From the NCBI RefSeq assembly GCF_020400725.1, contig NZ_JAINVG010000005.1, forward strand, positions 1 to 64,000: 64,000 bases of DNA. The letters are read 5' to 3'. Below, in pieces: positions 58,290 through 64,000 of this stretch. Origin of the DNA: Streptomyces sp. NK15101. Lineage in GTDB: Bacteria; Actinomycetota; Actinomycetes; Streptomycetales; Streptomycetaceae. Numbering within the stretch: the stretch's first letter is position 1; each line of letters begins with the position of its first letter. The notes under the pieces were generated by a model, which did not search any database, was not told the origin of the DNA, and saw only the letters and a list, made by a program, of their open reading frames with translations. The position numbers were made by a program, and so were the translations under genes.

Positions 58290-59864
58290 TCAGAACTGCA
58301 GGGCCCAGGAGTCGATCTTCCCGGTGTCGTAGTTCGCGTTGTCCGTGACCCGCAGCTTCCACGTGCCGTTGGCGACCTCCGCGGAGGCGTTCACGCTGTA
58401 CGTGGTGTTGATGTTGTCCGCGCTGCCGCCGGTGCCGAAGGCCTTCAGCGTGTACGCCGTGCCGTCGGGGGCGATCAGCTGGACCTGGAGGTCGCCGATG
58501 TAGGTGTGGACGATGTTCACCGGCACCTGGAGGGTGGCGGGGGCGTTGCCCGAGACGCCGCTGACGGTGACCGGGGACTCGACGGTCGCGTTGTCGTTGA
58601 TCGCGTAGTCCGCGGTGTTCTCGAACTTCGGGCCGGTGGGCGGCGGGGTGGTGCCGCCGCCGACGTACAGCAGCTTGTTCGGGGAGCCGGTGCCGGGGTT
58701 GGTGACGACGTTCGGGGTGGCGGCGGTCGTCAGGGCCGTGGAGACCTGCGCCGGGGTCGCCGTCGGGTTGTCGGCGAGGTAGACGGCGGCGGCGCCGACG
58801 ACGTGCGGGGTCGCCATCGACGTGCCGGAGATGGTGTTGGTGGCGGTGTCGCTGCTGTTCCAGGCCGAGGTGATGGAGGAGCCCGGGGCGAAGATGTCCA
58901 GGACGCTGCCGTAGTTGGAGAAGCTGGAGCGGGCGTCGCTCGACGTCGTGGAGCCGACCGTGATGGCCTCGGTGACGCGGGCCGGCGAGGAGCCGGAGGC
59001 GTTGGAGTTCTCGTTGCCCGCCGCGACGCCGTAGGTGATGCCCGCGGCGATCGAGTTGCGGACGGCCTGGTCGAGGACGCTGTCGGCGCCGCCGCCGAGG
59101 CTCATGTTGGCGACGGCCGGCTTGACGGCGTTCCGCGTGACCCAGTCGATGCCCGCGACGACCTGCTCGGTCGTGCCGGAGCCGGAGTTGTCGAGGACGC
59201 GGACGCCGACGATCTTCGCCTTCTTGGCGACGCCGTACGACGTGCCCGCGACGGTGCCGGCGACGTGGGTGCCGTGGCCGTGGCCGTCCTGGGCGGTGTT
59301 GTCGTTGTCGATGGCGTCGTAGCCGTTGGAGGCGCGGCCGCCGAAGTCGCTGTGGCTGATGCGTACGCCGGTGTCGATGATGTACGCGGTGACGCCCTGG
59401 CCCGCGCTGTCCGGGTAGGTGTAGCTCTGGTTCAGCGGCAGCGCCCTCTGGTCGAGCCGGTCGAGGCCCCAGGACGGCGGGGAGGGCTGGGTGCCGTCGA
59501 CGTGGAAGACGCGGTTCTGGACGACGGACTTCACGGCCGGGTCGGCCGCGAGCTTCCGCGCCTGCGCCTCGGAGAGTTCGACGGAGTAGCCGTTGATCGC
59601 GGTGGTGTACGTCCGCTTGATCTTCGCGCCGAACTTGGCGGCGACGGCCCGGCCTTCGGCGGTCTCCGCCTGCGCGGACTCGTCGAGGGTGACGATGTAG
59701 CTGCCCGGGACGGTGCCTTCGGCCCCGGCGTTCTCGATGACGCCTTCGGGGGCGGCCGGCGCGGCGGCCGCCGGGAGGGCGGTGAGGGAGCCGAGGGCGA
59801 GGGCGGCGACGGCGATGGCCGCGGCGGTGGCCGTCCGGCGACGCGGTGTGCGCATCACTGACAT
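58290..59864 (-). CDS. Secreted subtilisin-like (S8) protease with P-domain
   Basis: This 524-residue extracellular protease starts at ATG 59864 after GAGGAGG. The N-terminus is a signal peptide with Arg-rich n-region (TPRRRTATAAAIAVAALALG). An I9-type inhibitor propeptide covers about residues 50-122 (SYIVTLDESAQ...), followed by the catalytic domain with Asp164 (YIIDTGV), His200 (HGHGTHVAGT) and Ser349 (SGTSMATPHVVG). The C-terminal ~110 residues form a proprotein-convertase P-domain (ENTADYAINDNATVESPVTV...), seen in several Streptomyces secreted proteases. It should be exported and autoprocessed. Long leader sequences upstream hint at growth-phase control. Confidence 0.93.
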   Translation of the reverse strand: MSVMRTPRRRTATAAAIAVAALALGSLTALPAAAAPAAPEGVIENAGAEGTVPGSYIVTLDESAQAETAEGRAVAAKFGAKIKRTYTTAINGYSVELSEAQARKLAADPAVKSVVQNRVFHVDGTQPSPPSWGLDRLDQRALPLNQSYTYPDSAGQGVTAYIIDTGVRISHSDFGGRASNGYDAIDNDNTAQDGHGHGTHVAGTVAGTSYGVAKKAKIVGVRVLDNSGSGTTEQVVAGIDWVTRNAVKPAVANMSLGGGADSVLDQAVRNSIAAGITYGVAAGNENSNASGSSPARVTEAITVGSTTSSDARSSFSNYGSVLDIFAPGSSITSAWNSSDTATNTISGTSMATPHVVGAAAVYLADNPTATPAQVSTALTTAATPNVVTNPGTGSPNKLLYVGGGTTPPPTGPKFENTADYAINDNATVESPVTVSGVSGNAPATLQVPVNIVHTYIGDLQVQLIAPDGTAYTLKAFGTGGSADNINTTYSVNASAEVANGTWKLRVTDNANYDTGKIDSWALQF

Positions 59865-60059
59865 GTGGGGGGTCCTCCTCGTGGGGGCAAGACAGGAGCA
59901 CGGCACGATTACGGCATGAACATGTCAAGTCGACACGGGAGGCCCGTGCCGTCCCGAACGTCCGGCTGCCGAGCGAAAGATTGACCGATCCATAGGAATC
60001 CCACAAGAGCCCTCGCAGCTCCGCAACACCCGTGCCACACGCCTGACATGCTGCCCCTC

Positions 60060-61160
60060 ATGACCGCCTACGAGTGCCCTCGCTGCCGGATCCAGTCCCC
60101 CACCGACGCCCTCACCTGGTGTTGTCCGCGATGCCGCGGCCCCTGGGACCTCGCGTTCACGAGTGCGCCGGTCTCCCTCCCGTCACTCGCCTCACGCGTG
60201 AATTCATTGTGGCGTTACGCGGAAGCGCTGCCTCCGCTCCCGTACGGGCCCGAGGTGAGCCTCGGCGAGGGCCGCACACCGCTCGTCCGCCTCACCGACT
60301 CGGTTTCGGCCAAACTCGACTTCCTCATGCCGACGCTGTCCTTCAAGGACCGGGGCGCCGTGATGCTCGCCGCCCACGCCCGCCGGCTGGAGCCCCGCAC
60401 GGTCCTCGCCGACAGCAGCGGCAACGCGGGCACGGCGATCGCGGCCTACGGCGCGCGGGCCGGACTCGACTGCGTCGTGTACGTCCCCGGCGGCACCTCC
60501 CCCAAGAAGCTGGAGCAGATCCGGGCCCACGGGGCCCGGGTCGTCGAGGTGCCCGGCGACCGCGAGGCGACGGCCCGGGCGGCGCGCGCGGCCGCCGACG
60601 AGCCGGGCGTCTTCTACGCCTCGCACGTCCACAACCCGTACTTCCTGCACGGCACCAAGACCTACGTCTACGAGCTGTGGGAGGAGCTCGGCGGACGCCT
60701 CCCGGACACGATCGTCGTCCCCGTCGGCAACGGCACCCTGCTCCTCGGCGCCGCCCTCGCCCTCGACGAGCTGCGGCGCCACGGCCTCGTCGACACCCGG
60801 CCCGCCCTGGTCGCCGTCCAGGCGGAGGCCGTGTCCCCGCTGGCCGAGGCCTTCCACGCGGGCGCGGAGGACCTCGCACGGCCGGCCGTCGCCCGCCCCA
60901 CCCTCGCCGAGGGCATCGCGATCCCGGCCCCGCCGCGCGCCCGCCAGATCCTGCGGGCGGTCCGCGCGACGGGCGGCACGTTCCTGACGGTGACGGAGGA
61001 CCAGATCCGCACGGCACAAAGGGACCTGGCCCGCCGGGGCCTGTTCGTCGAGGCGACCGGCGTGGCCTGCTGGGCGGCCGTGAGCGCGGCCCCGCCCCGC
61101 CCGGGACTCACGGTGGTGCCGCTGTGCGGGGCGGGCGCGAAGACCGGCCTGGCCCCGTGA
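60060..61160 (+). CDS. Threonine-synthase-like PLP enzyme with N-terminal zinc ribbon
   Basis: This 366-residue fold-type II PLP enzyme begins at ATG 60060 (an alternative ATG lies at 60048, neither with a good ribosome-binding site). The N-terminus holds a zinc-ribbon-like pattern Cys6-x2-Cys9 and Cys22-x2-Cys25. The PLP lysine is Lys96 in PTLSFKDRGAV, followed by ADSSGNAGTAIAAYG and the phosphate-binding SPKKLEQIRAHGA and VPVGNGTLLLG loops. Related proteins are threonine synthase (ThrC group) or carbamate/cysteate-type lyases. Absence of hom/thrB next to it suggests a paralogue rather than the pathway enzyme. Substrate is undecided. Confidence 0.82.
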   Translation: MTAYECPRCRIQSPTDALTWCCPRCRGPWDLAFTSAPVSLPSLASRVNSLWRYAEALPPLPYGPEVSLGEGRTPLVRLTDSVSAKLDFLMPTLSFKDRGAVMLAAHARRLEPRTVLADSSGNAGTAIAAYGARAGLDCVVYVPGGTSPKKLEQIRAHGARVVEVPGDREATARAARAAADEPGVFYASHVHNPYFLHGTKTYVYELWEELGGRLPDTIVVPVGNGTLLLGAALALDELRRHGLVDTRPALVAVQAEAVSPLAEAFHAGAEDLARPAVARPTLAEGIAIPAPPRARQILRAVRATGGTFLTVTEDQIRTAQRDLARRGLFVEATGVACWAAVSAAPPRPGLTVVPLCGAGAKTGLAP

Positions 61161-61169
61161 GCCCGGGGC

Positions 61170-61652
61170 TCAGTCCGTCCAGAACGTGTCGTGCTTCAGG
61201 AAGAACTCCGCGCGCTCGTCGTCCGTCATCGACGCGAACGCCGGCATCATCTCGAAGTACTCCTCGCGGGGCGCGCCCGGCGCGAAGAGCATGAGCATCG
61301 AGGCCTCTTCGCCGGAGTCGTTGCGGAAGGCGTGCAGCCCGCCCGTCGGGACGTACAGGAAGTCGCCCTTGACCGCGTCGATCCAGCGGTCCCCGTCGTA
61401 GAGGCGGACCGTCCCGTCGAGGACGAAGAAGGTCTCCGAGATCGTCCGGTGGAAGTGGGTGGCGGGCCCGCCGGCCTCGGGAGGCATGTCGACGCGGTAG
61501 AGGCCGAACTCCCCGCCCGTGGAGGCGGTGGTGGCCAGATAGTGCGTACGGGTCCCGTTCGGCGCGGTGAGCTCGGCGGGCGTCCCGGCGGGCCGGAAGG
61601 AGGCGCTGATCTCGCCCTTCTCGCCGTGGTAGCGGGGGTCGGGGTAGGACAT
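61170..61652 (-). CDS. Cupin-domain protein, 160 aa
   Basis: This small soluble protein contains one cupin barrel. The metal-binding motif 1 is visible as THFHRTISETFFVLDG (His-x-His and Glu) and motif 2 as GDFLYVPTGGLHAFRN (final His). Length fits a single-domain cupin. It resembles dioxygenase-like or sugar-binding cupins but has no extra motif to fix the reaction. ATG at 61652 is followed by a Tyr/Pro-rich start (MSYPDPRYHGEKG). It converges on the threonine-synthase-like gene with 9 bases between stops. Confidence 0.85.
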   Translation of the reverse strand: MSYPDPRYHGEKGEISASFRPAGTPAELTAPNGTRTHYLATTASTGGEFGLYRVDMPPEAGGPATHFHRTISETFFVLDGTVRLYDGDRWIDAVKGDFLYVPTGGLHAFRNDSGEEASMLMLFAPGAPREEYFEMMPAFASMTDDERAEFFLKHDTFWTD

Positions 61653-61750
61653 GGAGGCTCCGTTTCGTTCATCCGGCGACCGCCCTGACGACCGCTCAGG
61701 TGTACGGAAACGGTTGGCCGCGCGGGGCCGTTCCCCGGCAGACTGCGTCC

Positions 61751-62443
61751 ATGGACAGCAGTCGAGTGGTGACCGGCGTCGAGGCGCATTCGGCGGGCGG
61801 CACCGGCCGTCTCGTCCTGAAGGACCCCCGCGACAGCGGCCACGGGCACGCCGTGGAGCGGTACGTGATCGCGAAGGGCGAGGGCCGGCCGCGCTACATG
61901 GAGCTGCTCGGCGGCCGGTACATGAACCCCGACCGGCCGCCGCGGCCCGGCTTCGTCGGCGGGATCATCGAGGACGCGGCGGCCGTCACGGACGAGGAGC
62001 TGGACGCGCTGCTCGCCTACGAGTGGCGCTCGCGGTACACGGCGGCGTGGCTGATCGGCGTGGACCGGCGTGCCTCGTTCCGCGAGCGGCTCGGCGAACT
62101 GCTCCTGGCCAGCGAGGTCTGCTACGCGGGCGGGGCCTACTGCTTCGCCCTCGCCCGGCTCGGCACCCGCGCCGACGCGGAGGTCCTCGCCGCCTACCTG
62201 GACCGGTACCTGCCCCGTACCGACCTCCGCTATGACCAGCCCCAGGCCCTCGGCGCCCTGCTGCGGCTCGACGCCGGGCTCGGCACCTCGTACGCCGGAC
62301 AGTTCCTCTCTCCGGGCGGCCTCTGGGAGACCTGGGTCGGCGCCCTGCCCCACCTGCGCGACGAACCCGGATTCACCCCGGAGAGGCTGCGGTCGTGGAC
62401 CGACCTCCGGTGCGACTTCGCGGACGGCTGGACCCGCCCCTGA
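61751..62443 (+). CDS. DUF6000-family protein, 230 aa
   Basis: This soluble 230-residue protein has the segment ERYVIAKGEGRPRYMELLGGRYM near residue 36, typical of the DUF6000 family. The rest is mainly helical (DEELDALLAYEWRSRYTAAWLIGV; RLGELLLASEVCYAGGAYCFALARLG), reminiscent of HEAT-like repeats. No catalytic motif is seen. ATG at 61751 has only a weak ribosome-binding site. Family members are scattered in Streptomyces and are of unknown function, sometimes near toxin-like genes, which are not evident here. Confidence 0.8.
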   Translation: MDSSRVVTGVEAHSAGGTGRLVLKDPRDSGHGHAVERYVIAKGEGRPRYMELLGGRYMNPDRPPRPGFVGGIIEDAAAVTDEELDALLAYEWRSRYTAAWLIGVDRRASFRERLGELLLASEVCYAGGAYCFALARLGTRADAEVLAAYLDRYLPRTDLRYDQPQALGALLRLDAGLGTSYAGQFLSPGGLWETWVGALPHLRDEPGFTPERLRSWTDLRCDFADGWTRP

Positions 62444-62476
62444 AGCCGCACCGGGACCATGGCCGTCCCGTACGGA

Positions 62477-63238
62477 TCAGAACTCGTCGGCGCCGTTGCG
62501 GAGCTCGTACGTCCAGTACCCCGTCTTCGCGGCGGCCTCGTCGACCGCCAGGCCGCCGGCGGGGGCCTTGACGACGATGCTGCCCTCGGCCGGGCCCTGG
62601 GCGGCGAAGAGGTTCACGTTGAACTCCTTCACGACCTTGCTGTCCTCGTCGACGCCGCCGAGCGCGATCCGCACGTTGGCGTAGGCGGGCGCGCCGGCCT
62701 TCAGGACGATCGGCGCGGCCGGCTTGCTCTTCGCGACGGCCGGGACGTCCTTGGCGGTCTGGATCGGGCCGAAGGCGATGAGCGGGTACTCGAGCAGGGT
62801 GCACGAGCGGCCGGAGGTGTTGGTGGCGGTGAGGACGATGTGCTCGGTCGGGACCTCGTCCGCCTTCGCCGCCGTGACCTTGATGTCGCCGTAGGCGCAG
62901 GCGGGGGCCGTGGCGGAGCTCTCGCCGCCGGTGGAACCGGTGGAGCCGCCCGTGGTGGAGCCGGCCTTCGCCCCGCCGGTGGAGCCGGTGGAACCGCCGG
63001 CCGTGGAGCCGCCGTCGGCCGAGCCGCCCGTGGAGCCCGAGCCGCCCTTCGCGGCGGTCCGGTCCGCCGTGCCGCCGCCCGCCGTGCCGTTGTCGCCCGC
63101 ACCGGCGGCGGACTGGGAGGAGCTCGCGCTCCCCGCGTCCTTGGCGCCCGTGGCGTCCCCGCCGCCGCAGGCGGTCAGACCCAGCGAGAGGGCGGCGATG
63201 GCGGCGGCCAGGACGGTGTTCCTGCGGTGGTTGCGCAT
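62477..63238 (-). CDS. DUF4232-domain lipoprotein, 253 aa
   Basis: ATG at 63238 follows GGGGGAGAA. The signal peptide ends in lipobox LGLTAC (Cys24). After a long Gly/Ser/Thr/Ala-rich spacer (about 25-115, GGSTGSTGGAKAG-like repeats) comes a globular DUF4232 domain starting at CAYGDIKVTAAKADEV and ending TGYWTYELRNGADEF. The spacer probably places the domain above the peptidoglycan. DUF4232 proteins are common surface lipoproteins of Actinobacteria without assigned function. No operon partners are seen. Confidence 0.88.
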   Translation of the reverse strand: MRNHRRNTVLAAAIAALSLGLTACGGGDATGAKDAGSASSSQSAAGAGDNGTAGGGTADRTAAKGGSGSTGGSADGGSTAGGSTGSTGGAKAGSTTGGSTGSTGGESSATAPACAYGDIKVTAAKADEVPTEHIVLTATNTSGRSCTLLEYPLIAFGPIQTAKDVPAVAKSKPAAPIVLKAGAPAYANVRIALGGVDEDSKVVKEFNVNLFAAQGPAEGSIVVKAPAGGLAVDEAAAKTGYWTYELRNGADEF

Positions 63239-63367
63239 GGTGGTTCTCCCCCGTTGACGCGGTCGGTCGGGGCGCACGATCGGTGCGTGCGCCTCGCGGC
63301 ACCGGCCTGTTCTCCCCGGTGCCGCATTCAGCTTCCCGTCCCGCGCTGCCGTCCCGCTTGCGTACCG

Positions 63368-64000
63368 CTAACGATTCGCTGTCAGCCGCGAGAGGTGCGC
63401 CGCCGCCCGCGCCGAGCCCTCGGTGAAACCGGCCGCGTCGGCCGCGACGATCGCCCGTTCCAGCTGGTCGGCGGCCTCTTCGAGACGGCCGATACCGGCC
63501 AGCGCCTCGCCCAGGGTGATCTGCAGCGAGGCCCGGATGACCGCCGCGTCGGGCGCGACCAGTTCCCCGGCGCGAAGGGTGTGCGCGAGCGCCGCCTCGT
63601 ACTCCTCCGCCTTCAGGCAGTGGCCCGCCAGGTGCTGGAGGGTCAGCACCTGGGTGGACGGGTGGCCGGTGCGGTCGGCGAGCGAGACGGCGTGCAGCAT
63701 GAGCAGCCCGGCCCGCTCGTGCTCCCCCGTCGCGTCCAGGACGGCCGCGTAGTTGACGTAGGCGATCGCCTCGCTGATCGGGTCGCCGGCCCGGGCGGCC
63801 AGACCGGGCGCCTTCTCCAGGTGGACCAGCGCCTCGGCGTCCCGGCCCTCCTCGTGCAGGATCCAGCCGAGCAGGGCACGCGTGCGCGACTGCGCGTCGA
63901 GGTCGCCGATCGCCTCGGCGGAGGCGAGTCCGGCCTCCAGGAGCGGCGTCCAGCCGTCGCCGATCCGCCTGAGCATCAGCGGCCACTGCACGAGCGCGAT
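63368..64000 (-). CDS. TPR-repeat protein, C-terminal part (5' cut by window edge)
   Basis: The frame enters from the right edge and ends at 63368. About 210 residues are visible, made of tetratricopeptide-like helices (LDAQSRTRALLGWILHEEGRDAEAL; TLQHLAGHCLKAEEYEAALAHTLRAGEL; IRASLQITLGEALAGIGRLEEAADQL). Such helical tails are found in AfsR/LAL-type regulators and other signalling proteins whose DNA-binding or ATPase domains lie upstream, outside the window. I cannot decide the class. It is divergent in context from no visible partner; the gap to the DUF4232 gene is about 130 bases. Confidence 0.75.
   Translation of the reverse strand: MALVQWPLMLRRIGDGWTPLLEAGLASAEAIGDLDAQSRTRALLGWILHEEGRDAEALVHLEKAPGLAARAGDPISEAIAYVNYAAVLDATGEHERAGLLMLHAVSLADRTGHPSTQVLTLQHLAGHCLKAEEYEAALAHTLRAGELVAPDAAVIRASLQITLGEALAGIGRLEEAADQLERAIVAADAAGFTEGSARAAAHLSRLTANR

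Noticed and set aside
1-64000. tRNA, rRNA, CRISPR, insertion sequences, integrase or phage genes
   Set aside because: No cloverleaf-like segments, spaced identical repeats of CRISPR type, transposase motifs or terminal inverted repeats with target duplications were seen on either strand.

Overview
The window is chromosomal DNA of a Streptomyces or very close relative. It has about 70% G+C with strong third-position G/C bias, many GTG and some TTG starts, mycothiol biosynthesis (MshB), an actinobacterial sigma/anti-sigma/HtrA/TatB locus, a SpoIIE-type phosphatase paired with an RsbW-like ATPase, and a DasR-like operator. It reads as conserved core rather than an accessory island. I see no rRNA, tRNA, CRISPR array, integrase or insertion sequence.

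Region 1 (1-17.9 kb) is a stress and lysine-pathway block resembling the sigE neighbourhood of mycobacteria. In order it holds the Mrp ATPase tail, a hypothetical protein, TatB, an HtrA-like membrane protease, a zinc-binding anti-sigma factor, an ECF sigma factor with a candidate self-regulated promoter, and a divergent O-methyltransferase. These are followed by DUF3117, a PaaG-like enoyl-CoA hydratase, DNA-3-methyladenine glycosylase I, a small DivIVA-domain protein, a FolP2-like pterin-binding protein and a LOG-family phosphoribohydrolase. The block then continues with DapE, a lysozyme-like secreted protein, a 790-bp repeat-bearing gap, an Ala-rich secreted protein, DapC, a 7Fe ferredoxin, GNAT and SirB1 genes, and an EF-hand protein.

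Region 2 (18-25.2 kb) holds a peptidoglycan-binding-domain membrane protein with coding minisatellite repeats, the mshB pair, a 64-residue membrane protein, a DPP-IV-like S9 peptidase and an uncharacterised membrane protein.

Region 3 (25.3-42.1 kb) carries two tandem five-gene oligopeptide ABC operons of BldK type, each ordered lipoprotein, two permeases, two ATPases. Their ATPase genes share a 261-bp tract with no mismatch, a sign of gene conversion. TypA/BipA and a third, larger solute-binding lipoprotein follow.

Region 4 (42.3-54.2 kb) has a membrane/flavoprotein/iron-sulfur succinate dehydrogenase operon of mycobacterial Sdh1 type, a transglutaminase-like protein, a GH18-like membrane-anchored protein, a TPM-domain/PspA pair, and a PAS-PAS-GAF-SpoIIE-ATPase regulator next to an RsbW-like ATPase.

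Region 5 (54.3-64 kb) is more variable. It holds a NUDIX hydrolase, a 59-residue SPOR-like protein, a repeat-rich 790-bp gap, a HutC-type GntR regulator, a DUF4190 membrane protein, a subtilisin with P-domain, a threonine-synthase-like enzyme, a cupin, a DUF6000 protein, a DUF4232 lipoprotein and the end of a TPR protein. The most intriguing site is an orphan promoter at 56728-56757 whose spacer is a near-consensus DasR (GlcNAc/chitin) operator. It faces no forward gene and abuts an 18-bp-arm palindrome.
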